Assembly: GCF_000282655.1 (NCBI RefSeq)
Contig: NZ_AKIV01000039.1
Coordinates: 152,843-216,842 of the forward strand
DNA: 64,000 nucleotides
DNA from: Polaromonas sp. CF318
Lineage (GTDB): Bacteria; Pseudomonadota; Gammaproteobacteria; Burkholderiales; Burkholderiaceae_C
Reading direction: 5' to 3'
This document shows, one piece after another, positions 17,398 through 27,089 of the stretch. The position numbers were made by a program, and so were the translations under genes. The notes beneath the pieces are model-generated. The model did no database searches, was not told the origin of the DNA, and worked only from the letters and a program-made list of their open reading frames with translations. Position 1 is the first letter of the stretch. Each line of letters opens with the position of its first letter.

Positions 17398-19212
17398 TCA
17401 GCCCTTGGGCCCCAGCCACTGGTCCATCAGCGCCGCGTCCTGCACCGCCAGGCGCCAGGTGGTCAGCGCGGGCGGCATGGCCAGCTCCAGCCGCATCAGG
17501 CGCTTGTCGCGCGACACCAGGGCGATGACTTTTTTGGCGTCGCCGGCGTAGTGCGTGAGGTCGTCGAGCCGGCTCATGCGCCAGCCGCCGTCCATGCCCC
17601 GCGCCGCGGCTTTGGTGGCGGGCTCCAGCCCCAGCCATTCATCGCCGGCCGCGAAGCCGGCCCGCTCGGCGGCACCGCCGCGCAGCACCGTCTTGATCTG
17701 CACCACACCCTGGCTTTCGCCCACGCGCAGGCCCAGCCGGTGGGCCAGCTGGGCGGGCTCTTCGAGCACCGCCACGCCGTGCTGCTGCAGCAGTGCCTTG
17801 AGCGGCAACTCGTCCCGCCCGTGGACCCAGCGGGCGAGTTCCGCCGCGTAGGGCCTGTGCCCGGCCGCCGCGAGTTCTTCCACGAAATCGGCCTCGCGCA
17901 TGGGACCGGCCTTGCAGCGCAGCCAGAGGGCGCGCATCACGTCGTCCAGCGTGCCGGCTTTGGCGCGCCGGTGCTCCCTGGCCTCGCCGCGCAGCGTGAG
18001 GTCAAAGCACAGCGCCACCAATGAACCCTTGGTGTAGTAGCTCACCGTGGCGTTGGGCGTGTTTTCATCCTGCCGGTAGTACTTCACCCAGGCATCGAAG
18101 CTGGCCTCGGCCACCGACTGCACCAGCCGGCCCGGGGTCTGCATGACCTGGTTCATGGTCTTGTTGAGCAGCTTGAGGTAGCCGGCGTTGTCCAGCAGGC
18201 CGGCGCGGCGCAGGAAGAGGTCGTCGTAATAGCTGGTGAAGCCCTCGAAAAACCACAGCATCCGGGTGTAGTTTTCCCTGGTGTAGTTGTAGTTTTCAAA
18301 CTCCGCGGGCCGCAGGCGCTTGACGTTCCAGGTGTGGAAGTACTCATGGCTGATCAGGCCGCGCAGCGTGGTGTAGCCCTCGGTGCTGCGGGCTTCACCC
18401 AGGCGCGGCAGGTCCTGGCGCTTGCAGATCAGCGCGGTGGAGTTGCGGTGCTCCAGCCCGCCGTAGCCGTCGTCGACGGCATTGAGCATGAACAGGTAAT
18501 TGCGGAAGGGCGTTTTTTTGGCGCCGTGCCAGAAGCGGATCTCGGTTTCGCAGATTTTTTGCGTGTCGGCCAGCAGCCTGGCGCCGTCGAAACTCGCCGT
18601 GGCGCCCGCCACCACCACGCGGTGCGGCACGCCGCGCGCCGTGAAGCTACCGCTCCAGAAGGCACCCATTTCCACCGGGCAATCGACCAGCTCGTCGTAG
18701 TCGGCCGCCACATAGCTGCCAAAGCCCTGTTTATTGGTGTCGCGCGGCGCCAGGCCCGTGGCCAGCGACCAGCCTTTGAGCGACTTGGGCGCCGGGACCT
18801 CCAGCAGGTGTTCGGCCTTTTCCCGGCCCTGCACTCTCAGGCACAGGCTGGTGCCGTTGAAGAAACCACGGTTCGCATCCAGCCAGGCGGTGCGCACCGA
18901 GTTGTCGTTGGCATACACCTCGTAGCGCAGCACCAGCGGCCTGGCCGGCGAACATTGAACCTGCCAGCTGCATTTGTCCAGCTGTTCCACGGGTAGCGGC
19001 GTAGTGCCCGCTTGCCGGGCCTCGAGCTTTTGCAGGTTTTTGGAGAATTCCCGCACCAGGTAGCTGCCGGGAATCCAGACGGGCAATGAAACCCGCTGCA
19101 GCGCGTCAGGCTGGGCGATGGTGAGGGTGACGCGAAAGAGATGGGCGTGAAGGTCGCCGATTTCGACGCGGTAGTGAACAGGGGGGCGGGTATTTCGTGT
19201 GGGGCCTGGCAT
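17398..19212 (-). CDS. M61-family metallopeptidase with PDZ domain (glycyl aminopeptidase-like)
   Basis: About 604 residues from the ATG at 19212 (a GTG at 19221 is the alternative). An N-terminal beta-sandwich (PVWIPGSYLVREFSKNL) is typical of M61. The zinc motif H-E-Y-F-H is near residue 289 within LISHEYFHTWNVKRLRP. The C-terminal PDZ-like domain spans about residues 480-560. M61 enzymes release N-terminal Gly or Ala residues. No signal peptide is visible, so it is probably cytoplasmic. It lies 38 bases downstream of dsbC in the same direction. Confidence 0.9.
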   Translation of the reverse strand: MPGPTRNTRPPVHYRVEIGDLHAHLFRVTLTIAQPDALQRVSLPVWIPGSYLVREFSKNLQKLEARQAGTTPLPVEQLDKCSWQVQCSPARPLVLRYEVYANDNSVRTAWLDANRGFFNGTSLCLRVQGREKAEHLLEVPAPKSLKGWSLATGLAPRDTNKQGFGSYVAADYDELVDCPVEMGAFWSGSFTARGVPHRVVVAGATASFDGARLLADTQKICETEIRFWHGAKKTPFRNYLFMLNAVDDGYGGLEHRNSTALICKRQDLPRLGEARSTEGYTTLRGLISHEYFHTWNVKRLRPAEFENYNYTRENYTRMLWFFEGFTSYYDDLFLRRAGLLDNAGYLKLLNKTMNQVMQTPGRLVQSVAEASFDAWVKYYRQDENTPNATVSYYTKGSLVALCFDLTLRGEAREHRRAKAGTLDDVMRALWLRCKAGPMREADFVEELAAAGHRPYAAELARWVHGRDELPLKALLQQHGVAVLEEPAQLAHRLGLRVGESQGVVQIKTVLRGGAAERAGFAAGDEWLGLEPATKAAARGMDGGWRMSRLDDLTHYAGDAKKVIALVSRDKRLMRLELAMPPALTTWRLAVQDAALMDQWLGPKG

Positions 19213-19250
19213 CTTGCGCACAGAATACCCCAGGTTCCGCCCCGGCGGTC

Positions 19251-19970
19251 TTAGCGCGGTTTTGCGGCGGCCAGTTGCTGCTCGACCTGTTGCGCATTGA
19301 TGGCGCCGGGGACGCGCGAGCCGTCCTCAAAAAACAGCGTGGGCGTGCCGGTGATCTTGTGTTTCCTGCCCAGGGCCAGGTTGCGTTCCAACGCGGAGGT
19401 GTCGCAGCTGCCCTTGGCCACCGGCTGATCGCGCACCATCAGGTCCAGCCAGGCCTTGCCCTGGTCCTTGGCGCACCAGATGTTTTTGGCCTTGTCGGTG
19501 GAGTCCTGGCTCAGGATGGGAAAAAGAAACATGTAAACGGTGATGTCGTTGACTTTTTGCAGGTCGCGCTCGAAGCGTTTGCAATAACCGCAATTGGGGT
19601 CTTCAAATACCGCCAGCTTGCGCTTGCCGTTGCCGCGCACGATGGTGAAGGCATCCTTGACGGGCAGGGCGGCAAAGTCGATGGCGCTGAGTTTTTCCAC
19701 GCGCTCTTCGGTCAGGTTGCGTTTGGCTCGCACGTCGATGAGGTTGCCCTGGATCAGGAAGTTGCCTTCGGCGTCGGTGTAGAAAATATCGCTCTCGTTG
19801 ATCCGGACCTCATAGAGACCGTTGATGGGTGTCTTGCTGATTTCATCGATTTTGGCGAAAGCGGGCATTCTCTCCGCCAGGTTCTTTCGGATCGCGGCTT
19901 CCTGTGCAAAGGCGGAGCCCAGGCTGCAGGCCAGCAGGCCCAGCACGGTGATGGTTTTCATAGTTCTCAT
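19251..19970 (-). CDS. dsbC: Thiol:disulfide interchange protein DsbC
   Basis: With the ATG at 19970 (GGGA six bases upstream; nearby in-frame ATGs at 19976 and 19961 are alternatives) the product is 239 residues. A signal peptide (TITVLGLLACSLGSAFA) directs export. An N-terminal cystatin-like dimerisation domain precedes a thioredoxin fold with C-G-Y-C near residue 127, a second Cys pair (IWCAKDQG ... GSCDTS) and the cis-Pro loop TGTPTLFF. DsbC isomerises wrong disulfides in the periplasm and is kept reduced by DsbD (not in this window). It lies between a UbiH-type gene and the M61 peptidase, all leftward. Confidence 0.95.
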   Translation of the reverse strand: MRTMKTITVLGLLACSLGSAFAQEAAIRKNLAERMPAFAKIDEISKTPINGLYEVRINESDIFYTDAEGNFLIQGNLIDVRAKRNLTEERVEKLSAIDFAALPVKDAFTIVRGNGKRKLAVFEDPNCGYCKRFERDLQKVNDITVYMFLFPILSQDSTDKAKNIWCAKDQGKAWLDLMVRDQPVAKGSCDTSALERNLALGRKHKITGTPTLFFEDGSRVPGAINAQQVEQQLAAAKPR

Positions 19971-20027
19971 GGTCATTCCCGGTGTTTCGGCTTTTTTCGG
20001 CCGGCCCATTTCACAAAATTTGACAGC

Positions 20028-21146
20028 TCACAGACCCGCGGCCTGCCGCGTCAGCCAGTTTTTCAGGAAACCGCTGCGTTCAAAGCCCTTCATACCCCAA
20101 TTACGCAAAGCCTGCCAGCGCCCGTCGGTCTGCGCAAAAAGCCCATGCAGACCGTCAGTCACCGCACCCATGGCCGCGACGTCGGCCTTGCGGGCCCTTT
20201 CGTAGCGGCGCAGCAATTTTTCGTCACCCAGCCCGCGCCAGTATTCGCGCTGCGCCAGCACTCCGGCCAGGCAGGCCGCGTCGGCCAGCCCCAGGTTCAG
20301 GCCCTGGCCCGCCAGCGGGTGCACTGTATGCGCCGCATCGCCCGCCAGCGCCCAGCCCGGACCCACCCAATGCCCGGCGCTTGACAGCGACAGCGGCCAG
20401 CTGGCCCGTTCGCTGGTCAGCCGCAGGCTACCGGCTTCCCGGCCGCACACGGCCTCCAGGGCCTTGCAGAATTCTTCAGGCGACAGTTTTTCCAGCGCAC
20501 CGGCGCGTTCCACAGAGACTGACCACACCAGCGCCGCCAAGTTCCCCTGGCCGCCGGATAAGGGCAGCAAAGCCACGATATCGCCGCCGGTAAACCACTG
20601 GCGCGCCACGCCGTCGTGGGGTGTGCCCAGCTCCAGCCGGGCGGCAATGGCTTTTTGCGGGTAGGGCTTGACCGTCCAGTTGACGGGGCGCAACTGGCCG
20701 AATTCGTCGCGGCTGGCGCTTTTCTGGCCTTCGCAGATCACCTGGAGCGCGGCTTTGGCCGGCTCGGCCACGGTTTCAATCTGCGGCTGGTAGCGCACCG
20801 CCTGGACCAGTTGCTGCTCGAGCGCCGGGACGTCCACAATCCAGGCCAGCGCGTCCTGGCCCACGCTGCGAGCGGTGAAATCCAGCTTGCCGCCGTCGTC
20901 GCCCCAGACCTGCATTTCCAGCACCGGCGTGGCAAAGGCCGCTTCAGGCCAGGCGCGCAAGGCTTCGAGCACGCCGCGCGAGGCGCTGTTCAGGGCATAG
21001 GCGCGCACATCGGCGGGTTGTGTGCCCGCGGCTTTTTCAGGGCGGGCGACCAGCGCCACGCGCAAACGCTCGCGCGCCAGCAACAGGGCCAGCGTGCGGC
21101 CCACCACGCCGTCGCCGCGAATACAGACATCAAAAGTCTTGGACAT
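20028..21146 (-). CDS. UbiH/UbiF-family FAD-dependent hydroxylase (ubiquinone biosynthesis)
   Basis: The ATG at 21146 gives 372 residues beginning MSKTFDVCIRGDGVVGRTLA, a Rossmann FAD motif (GDGVVG). The family signature GWALAGDAAHTVHPLAGQGL lies near residue 270. Such enzymes hydroxylate the aromatic ring of ubiquinone intermediates. Which ring position this paralogue acts on (UbiH, UbiF/Coq7-like, UbiI or the broad UbiM) cannot be told from the sequence alone. The longer frame upstream of 21146 has no similarity to the family and overlaps the divergent MOSC gene's leader, so it was rejected. Confidence 0.88.
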   Translation of the reverse strand: MSKTFDVCIRGDGVVGRTLALLLARERLRVALVARPEKAAGTQPADVRAYALNSASRGVLEALRAWPEAAFATPVLEMQVWGDDGGKLDFTARSVGQDALAWIVDVPALEQQLVQAVRYQPQIETVAEPAKAALQVICEGQKSASRDEFGQLRPVNWTVKPYPQKAIAARLELGTPHDGVARQWFTGGDIVALLPLSGGQGNLAALVWSVSVERAGALEKLSPEEFCKALEAVCGREAGSLRLTSERASWPLSLSSAGHWVGPGWALAGDAAHTVHPLAGQGLNLGLADAACLAGVLAQREYWRGLGDEKLLRRYERARKADVAAMGAVTDGLHGLFAQTDGRWQALRNWGMKGFERSGFLKNWLTRQAAGL

Positions 21147-21240
21147 GCCCCATTTTAGAAGGCAGTGCAAAATCGGCGTTCCGGGCCAGCCCTTTTCCGC
21201 AACATCCCGCGCTTTCCCGCATTCACAAGGATTTGACGAC

Positions 21241-22164
21241 GTGAGCCACGCATTGAACGACACACCGGCGAGCCCCGCCATGGCCGATGCTGCTTTTGAC
21301 CTGAACGCGGTGATCTCGCGCCTGTATGTGTACCCGGTCAAATCCTGCGCCGGCGTGCAGGTGCAGGAGGCCCTGCTGACCGAGACCGGGCTGGAATTCG
21401 ACCGCGCATGGATGGTGGTGGACGACAAGGGGCATTTCCTCACGCAGCGCGAATTGCCGCGCATGGCGCTGATCAAGCCGCAGCTCAGGTACCACGACAT
21501 GGTGCTGCGCGCGCCCGGCATGCTGGCCCTGCATATCGCCCTGGACCAGGTCGAGGAGCCGGTGCGCGTGAAGGTCTGGAAGGACGAGGTCCAGGCTTAC
21601 GACATGGGCCCTATCGCCGCCCAGTGGTTCAGCGACTTCCTGGGCCGCACGGCGCGCCTGGTGCGCTTCGACCCCGAACACAAGCGGATTTGCAACACCG
21701 AGTGGACCGGCGGCCTGGAGGCGCTCAACCAGTTCAGCGACGGCTATTCGCTGCTGGTGCTCAGTGAAGCCTCGCTGGCGCAATTCAATGAAAAACTCGC
21801 GGCCGCGGGCGTGGCCGCCGTGGGCATGGAGCGCTTTCGCCCCAACATCGTGCTGGGCGATGCGGCCGGCGACCCCGGCCTGGCGCCGCATGACGAGGAC
21901 CGCGTCGACCTGTTGCAGATCGCGACGCAGCAGGGCCCGGCGCAGCTCAAGCCCGTCAAGCCCTGCCCGCGCTGCCCGATTCCCAATATCGACCCGACCA
22001 CGGCGACCAGCAGCCCCGAGGTGGGTGACATGCTGCAGACCTACCGGCAGGATCCGCGCGTCAACGGCGCGCTGACCTTCGGCATGAATGCCATCGTGCT
22101 GGCCGGCATCGACCACCAGCTCAAGGTGGGCCAGGCCGTGGGTGCCAGCTACCGGTTTGAATGA
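21241..22164 (+). CDS. MOSC-domain protein (YcbX-like, N-terminal beta-barrel plus MOSC)
   Basis: Start chosen at the GTG at 21241 (AAGGA 9 bases upstream), giving 307 residues; an ATG at 21280 is the alternative. The N-terminal MOSC beta-barrel has ISRLYVYPVKSCAGVQV and FDRAWMVVDDKGHFLTQRE. The C-terminal MOSC domain has RFRPNIVL and KPCPRCPIPNID, with the conserved Cys used to bind the molybdenum cofactor. YcbX-type proteins reduce N-hydroxylated bases. There is no ferredoxin domain fused at the C-terminus, unlike E. coli YcbX. The 3' end overlaps the convergent GGDEF gene by 16 bases. Confidence 0.88.
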   Translation: MSHALNDTPASPAMADAAFDLNAVISRLYVYPVKSCAGVQVQEALLTETGLEFDRAWMVVDDKGHFLTQRELPRMALIKPQLRYHDMVLRAPGMLALHIALDQVEEPVRVKVWKDEVQAYDMGPIAAQWFSDFLGRTARLVRFDPEHKRICNTEWTGGLEALNQFSDGYSLLVLSEASLAQFNEKLAAAGVAAVGMERFRPNIVLGDAAGDPGLAPHDEDRVDLLQIATQQGPAQLKPVKPCPRCPIPNIDPTTATSSPEVGDMLQTYRQDPRVNGALTFGMNAIVLAGIDHQLKVGQAVGASYRFE

Positions 22165-24077
22165 CTTTTGACCGCCCGCAGCGGCGCATGGGCCGCGTGG
22201 GGCGTGTCGGCTGCCGCGACCGCTTGCGGCGCCTGGGGCCCGGAATCATCGGCGCCGTCAAAGCCTGAGTCGGTCGCCAGCGGCATGGGATGGGTCAGTT
22301 CCGGTTCCAGGAAACGGATGGGTCGGCGGGTGCGGGCCGCCATGCTGTGCAGCAGGTCGGCCAGCGCGGCCGCGATCTCTTCGTGGCTTCCCATGCGCTC
22401 GCTAAAGAGCACGCCCGCGACATGGAACTGCAGCACCACCTCCGGTTTCAGGCCTTTGAGCGGCATGAGGCCGGCGGCGATCAGGCGTGCCGCCAGGTCG
22501 GTGACGGGCGCACGCGATGAAACGCCTTCGAGGATCAGGCCGAAACGGGCCTCTTCGATGCGCCCTACCGTGTTGACGTCGCGCAGGATGCGGCGCAGCT
22601 TGATGACGCTGCGCAGCAGGCTCTGCTCGGCCACGGCCGTGCCCCAGGTCTTCTTGATGTAGCGGTAGTTGACCAATTCGATGTAGACCACCGCGGCCGG
22701 CTCCCTGTAGCGCTGTGCCCGGCCCACCACCTGTTTGAAGCGGTCGTGGAAAAGGTGGGCGGCCAGCAGGCCGGTGAGCGCGTCCTGGCTGGACATGGCC
22801 TGCTCCCGCGCTTCCACCGCGTGGCGTTCGCGCGAACGCATGTTCAGCGCCACCAGCAGCAGGGGCACTTCAATCGCCAGCGCCGCCATCAAGCCGTATT
22901 GGGAGAGCCAGGAAGCCGAAAACAAACCGAGGATGCTGGTGACGGTCATGAGCGTCACCAGCCCCAGCGGGACGAAGGCCGCCAGCACCCAGAAGCCGAC
23001 GACGTCCTGGCGCCGCCACGTCATGTAGGCCCGGCTGATCCCCATGACAACCACCGCGACCAGGTAAGCGCTGATGAGGCGCACGCCCAGGCCGCGCTCC
23101 AGGACGAGATAGAGCAGGGCCAGCGGCACGCCGGCCGCGCCGGTCCAATAGGCAAGGCGCTCAAACCACCTGTGGCGCGAACCTGCGCCGCACAGATGGT
23201 GCACCACCAGCAGCGCCGAGCCGCCGCCCAGGATGGCCAGGCAGCCCTGTGCCATGTTGTTCCAGGCGCTGAAGTTGCTCCACAGCAAATGGCCGGCCAC
23301 ACCGGTCCAGGCCGCCACCACCAGCGCCATGATGGACGCGTAAACGGCATACCAGCCATAGGCCTTGTCGCGGTAGACCCAGCTCTGGACCGCGCAGGCG
23401 ACGATCAGCAGTACCAATGCGCCGAACACGACGCCGATGGCCAGGTATTCCAGCTGAAGCCGCTGCGCCAGGCTGCTGCGCGTGCTGACCTGGACCGGAA
23501 TGCTGACTTCCGTCTGGTGCTGTATGCGCACATAGACGTCATGTACGCCGTCGTTCGGCAGGTTGAGCTCGAACTGCCCGTAGCGGCCGGGTTCGGGCCA
23601 GCTGGAGACCGCCAGGGTGTCCCCGGCGGTCTGGGAGGTCCAGCCGCCCGTTGCGCTGGTGCGCTGGTACACGGTCACCAGGTCCAGCAGGGGCAGGGGA
23701 AAGGCCAGCAGCCAGCTCTGGCGCGAGCCGGAAGACCTGGCAAAGCGGTAATGCAGCCACAGCGCCGCCTGGGGGCCGAGCGAATGAATGGTGTCCGCGG
23801 CCGGCGGTACGAAGGCCGCGCCTGCTTTGCTCCCGCCGGCGATTTGTTCAATGCTGGCCTGGCCGCTGGCGTCTATCCACATGAGGCCGCTGGTGCGCGC
23901 ATCCATGATCGGATTCGCGTCGCTCAGGGCCATGACCGGCTGGGCCTGCGCCGGCCCTGTCTGCAGCAGCAAAGACCCGCCCAGCAAAAGGGTGGCGAAG
24001 GCCTGCCGCAAAGCACCCCAATCCCGGCCGAGCGCGCATCGAATACACTTCTCAGCCTGTTTTTGAAGGTTTCTCAT
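22149..24077 (-). CDS. 7TMR-DISM membrane protein with degenerate GGDEF domain
   Basis: A 642-residue protein from the ATG at 24077. A signal peptide ends at A-Q-A near residue 45, followed by an extracytoplasmic 7TMR-DISMED2-type beta domain (to ~200), seven membrane helices (~215-410) and a cytoplasmic GGDEF-type domain starting [12 protein letters not shown]. The active-site loop reads R-I-E-E-A-R-F instead of R-x-G-G-D-E-F, so diguanylate cyclase activity is unlikely; a sensory or GTP-binding role is possible. The ATG at 24077 overlaps the ychF ATG on the other strand. A TTG at 24011 would give a more standard 25-residue signal peptide and may be the true start. Confidence 0.85.
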   Translation of the reverse strand: MRNLQKQAEKCIRCALGRDWGALRQAFATLLLGGSLLLQTGPAQAQPVMALSDANPIMDARTSGLMWIDASGQASIEQIAGGSKAGAAFVPPAADTIHSLGPQAALWLHYRFARSSGSRQSWLLAFPLPLLDLVTVYQRTSATGGWTSQTAGDTLAVSSWPEPGRYGQFELNLPNDGVHDVYVRIQHQTEVSIPVQVSTRSSLAQRLQLEYLAIGVVFGALVLLIVACAVQSWVYRDKAYGWYAVYASIMALVVAAWTGVAGHLLWSNFSAWNNMAQGCLAILGGGSALLVVHHLCGAGSRHRWFERLAYWTGAAGVPLALLYLVLERGLGVRLISAYLVAVVVMGISRAYMTWRRQDVVGFWVLAAFVPLGLVTLMTVTSILGLFSASWLSQYGLMAALAIEVPLLLVALNMRSRERHAVEAREQAMSSQDALTGLLAAHLFHDRFKQVVGRAQRYREPAAVVYIELVNYRYIKKTWGTAVAEQSLLRSVIKLRRILRDVNTVGRIEEARFGLILEGVSSRAPVTDLAARLIAAGLMPLKGLKPEVVLQFHVAGVLFSERMGSHEEIAAALADLLHSMAARTRRPIRFLEPELTHPMPLATDSGFDGADDSGPQAPQAVAAADTPHAAHAPLRAVKSHSNR

Positions 24078-25167
24078 GAGTTTGAAGTGCGGCATTGTAG
24101 GCTTGCCTAACGTCGGAAAATCCACCCTTTTCAATGCGTTGACCAAAGCGGGGATCGCGGCCGAGAACTACCCTTTTTGCACCATAGAGCCGAATGTCGG
24201 CATTGTGGAAGTGCCCGATCCGAGGTTGTCCCAATTGGCGGAGATCGTCAAGCCCGAGCGCATTGTTCCGGCCATCGTCGAGTTTGTGGACATCGCCGGC
24301 CTGGTGGCGGGCGCCAGCACGGGCGAAGGCCTGGGCAACAAGTTTCTGGCCCATATCCGGGAAACCGATGCCACCATCAATGTGGTGCGCTGCTTTGAAG
24401 ACGACAACGTCGTGCATGTGGCGGGCAAGGTGGACCCGATCTCCGACATCGAGGTCATCCAGACGGAACTCTGCCTGGCCGACCTGGCCGCCGTCGAAAA
24501 GGCCCTGCAGCGCGTGACCAAGGTCGCGCGCTCAGGCGACAAGGAGTCCGCCAAGCTGGTCGTCATCCTCGAAAAATGCCAGGCTGCGCTCAACGAGGGC
24601 AAGCCGGTGCGCACCCTGGACTTCAGCAAGGAAGAGCTGCCGCTGCTCAAGCAGTTCTTCCTGATCACCGCCAAGCCCGCCATGTTTGTGGCCAATGTGG
24701 CCGAGGACGGCTTTGACAACAACCCGCTGCTGGACCGCCTGAAGGCTTACGCCGAAGCGCAGAAGGCGCCCGTGGTGGCGATCTGCGCCAAGATGGAGGC
24801 CGAAATGGCCGACATGGAAGAGGAAGACAAAAAGATGTTCCTCGCCGAGATCGGCCAGGATGAGCCGGGCCTGAACCGCCTGATCCTGGCGGCCTACAAG
24901 CTGCTGGGCCTGCAGACCTACTTCACCGCGGGTGTCAAGGAAGTGCGGGCCTGGACCATCCATGTCGGCGACACCGGCCCTCAAGCGGCCGGCGTGATCC
25001 ACACCGATTTTGAGAAGGGCTATATCCGCGCCCAGACCATCGCGTTTGCCGATTACATCGCCTACAAGGGCGAGCAGGGCGCCAAGGATGCCGGCAAGAT
25101 GCGCAGCGAAGGCAAGGAATACGTCGTCAAGGACGGCGACGTGATGAACTTCCTGTTCAGCAGCTGA
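24076..25167 (+). CDS. ychF: Redox-responsive ribosome-binding ATPase YchF
   Basis: A 363-residue OBG-family P-loop protein. It has [17 protein letters not shown] (P-loop, residues ~8-20), [11 protein letters not shown] (G3) and FVANVAEDG, where the NxxE pattern replaces the GTP-specific NKxD and explains ATP preference. A central coiled-coil region and a C-terminal TGS domain ([13 protein letters not shown] ... [10 protein letters not shown]) follow. AAGG lies 10 bases before the ATG. The gene is divergent from the GGDEF gene with no intergenic space between the annotated starts. Confidence 0.97.
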   Translation: MSLKCGIVGLPNVGKSTLFNALTKAGIAAENYPFCTIEPNVGIVEVPDPRLSQLAEIVKPERIVPAIVEFVDIAGLVAGASTGEGLGNKFLAHIRETDATINVVRCFEDDNVVHVAGKVDPISDIEVIQTELCLADLAAVEKALQRVTKVARSGDKESAKLVVILEKCQAALNEGKPVRTLDFSKEELPLLKQFFLITAKPAMFVANVAEDGFDNNPLLDRLKAYAEAQKAPVVAICAKMEAEMADMEEEDKKMFLAEIGQDEPGLNRLILAAYKLLGLQTYFTAGVKEVRAWTIHVGDTGPQAAGVIHTDFEKGYIRAQTIAFADYIAYKGEQGAKDAGKMRSEGKEYVVKDGDVMNFLFSS

Positions 25168-25375
25168 GCGGCGAGGCTGCCGGCGTGCACCGGCAGCGCA
25201 CGGCTTGATAAAGCCCCGCCGCCGGCGGCGTGCTGCAAGTCGCGCCACAATGCATGGGACGGCCCGCGCCGCAACATGCCCGCGTGGCTGTTTGAATCTG
25301 GCGCCCGGCGGCGCCGTCACCGGCTTGCTGAGCAGGCCGACCCCCCGTTAAACACTTGCTTTGAAAGAGAACACC

Positions 25376-25732
25376 ATGTCCATCCAGCGCATCGAAACCG
25401 GCCCCCGCATGTCCCAGGCCGTCGTCCACAACAAAACCGTTTACCTCGCGGGCCAGGTGGCCGGCGATGACGCCGGCCCCGGCGTGTACGAACAGACCCG
25501 CAGCATCCTGGCCAATATCGATCGCTTGCTGGCGGCCGCCGGCAGCGACAAGTCGCGCCTGCTGAGCGCCACCATCTGGCTGACCGACATGGACAGTTTC
25601 GGCGAAATGAACCGCGCCTGGGAAGCCTGGGTGGTGCCGGGCGCCACGCCGGCGCGCGCCACGGTCATGAGCCCGCGCCTGGCGGCGGCCAAGTACCACG
25701 TGGAGATCGGCGTGGTGGCGGCGCAAGCCTGA
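25376..25732 (+). CDS. RidA (YjgF/YER057c/UK114) family protein
   Basis: A 118-residue protein from the ATG at 25376. It has the YjgF trimer fold landmarks: YLAGQVAGDDAG, QTRSILANIDRLLAAAG, ATIWLTDMDSFGEMN, and the active-site region PGATPARATVMSPRLA with the conserved Arg, ending HVEIGVVAA. RidA members hydrolyse reactive enamine/imine intermediates, but this one belongs to a less studied subgroup (no canonical I-E-A-I-A end). The 208-bp gap upstream holds a CTGCCGG/CCGGCAG hairpin at 25177-25196 and no gene that I can support. Confidence 0.85.
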   Translation: MSIQRIETGPRMSQAVVHNKTVYLAGQVAGDDAGPGVYEQTRSILANIDRLLAAAGSDKSRLLSATIWLTDMDSFGEMNRAWEAWVVPGATPARATVMSPRLAAAKYHVEIGVVAAQA

Positions 25733-25766
25733 TCCTCCATCCACACGCCATGACGGCCCCGCCGCG

Positions 25767-26504
25767 ATGACAGAACCCGTTCGCCTCGCCAAGCGCCTGG
25801 CTGAAATGCTGTCCTGCTCGCGCCGCGAGGCCGAGCAGTACATCGAGGGCGGCTGGGTGAGCGTGGACGGCGTGACGGTTGAAGAGCCGCAGTTCCGCGT
25901 GCTGGGCCAGGCCATCGTTCTCGACAAGGATGCCAGCCTGCTGGCGTTGACGCCGGTGACCTTGCTGCTGCACAAACCGCCCGGCTATGAGGCCGGACAG
26001 GACGGCAGCGCGGCGTCCCTGGCGGCATTGCTGTCGCCTGCCACGCAATCACCCGGCGACAGCTCCGGCATCCGACCGCTCAAAAAACATTTCTCGTCGG
26101 TGGAGCTGGTGACGCCGCTGGCCACGCCGGCCAGCGGGCTGGTGGTGCTGACGCAGGACTGGCGCGTGACACGCAAGCTGCGTGAAGACGCCCGTGTGAT
26201 GGAGCATGAAGTCGTCGTCGATGTAGCGGGCGACATCAAGCCCGGCGGGCTGGAGCGGCTCAACCGTGTGGACCACGGCTTTACCTACAACGGCGCGCTG
26301 CTGCCGCCGGCCAAGGTGAGCTGGCAAAGCGAAACCCGCTTGCGTTTTGCCCTCAAGGGCGAAGTGCCGGGGCAGATCGCCTATATGTGCGAGAGCGTAG
26401 GCCTCACGGTGCAAGGCATGAAGCGGCTGCGCATAGGCCGTGTGGCGATGAGCCAGCTGCAGCCCGGCCAGTGGCGCTATTTGCTGCCGCACGAGCGCTT
26501 CTGA
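25767..26504 (+). CDS. RluF-like RNA pseudouridine synthase, catalytic Asp apparently replaced
   Basis: A 245-residue protein. The N-terminal S4 RNA-binding domain (LAEMLSCSRREAEQYIEGGW) is followed by an RsuA/RluF-type domain: LLLHKPPGYEAG, VELVTPLATPASGLVVLTQD and MKRLRIGRVAMSQLQPGQWR. In active family members the second motif is G-R-L-D-x-x-S-x-G-L, with an essential Asp. Here that position is Ala (P-L-A-T-P-A-S-G-L). If the reading is correct, the protein may bind RNA without isomerising uridine. It lies 34 bases after ridA in the same direction. Confidence 0.8.
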   Translation: MTEPVRLAKRLAEMLSCSRREAEQYIEGGWVSVDGVTVEEPQFRVLGQAIVLDKDASLLALTPVTLLLHKPPGYEAGQDGSAASLAALLSPATQSPGDSSGIRPLKKHFSSVELVTPLATPASGLVVLTQDWRVTRKLREDARVMEHEVVVDVAGDIKPGGLERLNRVDHGFTYNGALLPPAKVSWQSETRLRFALKGEVPGQIAYMCESVGLTVQGMKRLRIGRVAMSQLQPGQWRYLLPHERF

Positions 26505-26516
26505 GCTTCTGATTTC

Positions 26517-26999
26517 CTAACCGGTCACCACGCCCGGAAATGCCCAGATGAGGCTGCCCGTCATCAGGAAGTAGCGCGCAAATTTCCCCACCGCCATGTA
26601 AGCCAGGCAAGGCCAGAACGGAAACTTGAGCCAGCCCGCGACCGCGCACAGCGGGTCGCCCACCACCGGCAGCCAGGCCAGCAGGCAGGCCTTGGGCCCC
26701 AGCTTTTCCAGCCAGCGTATCGCGCGGCCATGGTGCGAGGAATGTTTGTACTTGTCCACCACCTTGTGGGCGCCATAGCCCATCCACCAGTCGAGCGCGC
26801 CGCCCAGCGTGTTGCCTGCGGTGGCGACCAGCACGGCCGGCCAGAACATGGCGGGATTGAGTTTGACCAGCCCGAAGACCACGGGCTCAGAGCCCAGCGG
26901 CAGCAAGGTGGCCGAAATGAAAGACACCACAAAGACCGTGCTCAGTCCGTACTCGGGCAAGGCCAAAATTTCTATCAGGCGGTGAATCCAGGCTTCCAT
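26517..26999 (-). CDS. YqaA/DedA-type (VTT-domain) inner-membrane protein
   Basis: A 160-residue protein from the ATG at 26999. It has about four hydrophobic segments, with FISATLLPLGSEPVVFG, GNTLGGALDWWMGYG, and LLAWLPVVGDPLCAVAG, the G-x-x-x-G and proline-bearing re-entrant pattern of the SNARE-associated/DedA superfamily (YqaA subfamily). DedA-like proteins are linked to undecaprenyl phosphate or other lipid translocation, but no function is proven for YqaA. The frame continues upstream of 26999 with unrelated residues, so the internal ATG was used. Confidence 0.85.
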   Translation of the reverse strand: MEAWIHRLIEILALPEYGLSTVFVVSFISATLLPLGSEPVVFGLVKLNPAMFWPAVLVATAGNTLGGALDWWMGYGAHKVVDKYKHSSHHGRAIRWLEKLGPKACLLAWLPVVGDPLCAVAGWLKFPFWPCLAYMAVGKFARYFLMTGSLIWAFPGVVTG

Positions 27000-27068
27000 A
27001 TATGCATTCGAGTATAGGCAGGGCGGGGCACCCCGGCTTGTCGGGAAGACACTTACAAGTCCGTGTGC

Positions 27069-27089
27069 AAATTTCAATTGCTGAAATTT
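27069..27089. promoter_or_regulatory. Inverted repeat in the dusB-fis promoter region
   Basis: AAATTTCA-ATTGC-TGAAATTT forms an eight-base dyad about 55 bases upstream of dusB, followed by GGCAGGTACAAT, a possible -10 region at 27098-27103. The overlapping GCTGAAATTTTGGGC is one core position short of the 15-bp Fis pattern. This would fit the Fis autoregulation known in enterobacteria. Confidence 0.4.

Noticed and set aside
25168..25375. A small gene in the gap between ychF and ridA
   Set aside because: No open frame with a ribosome site and family motif; only a G+C-rich hairpin is visible.
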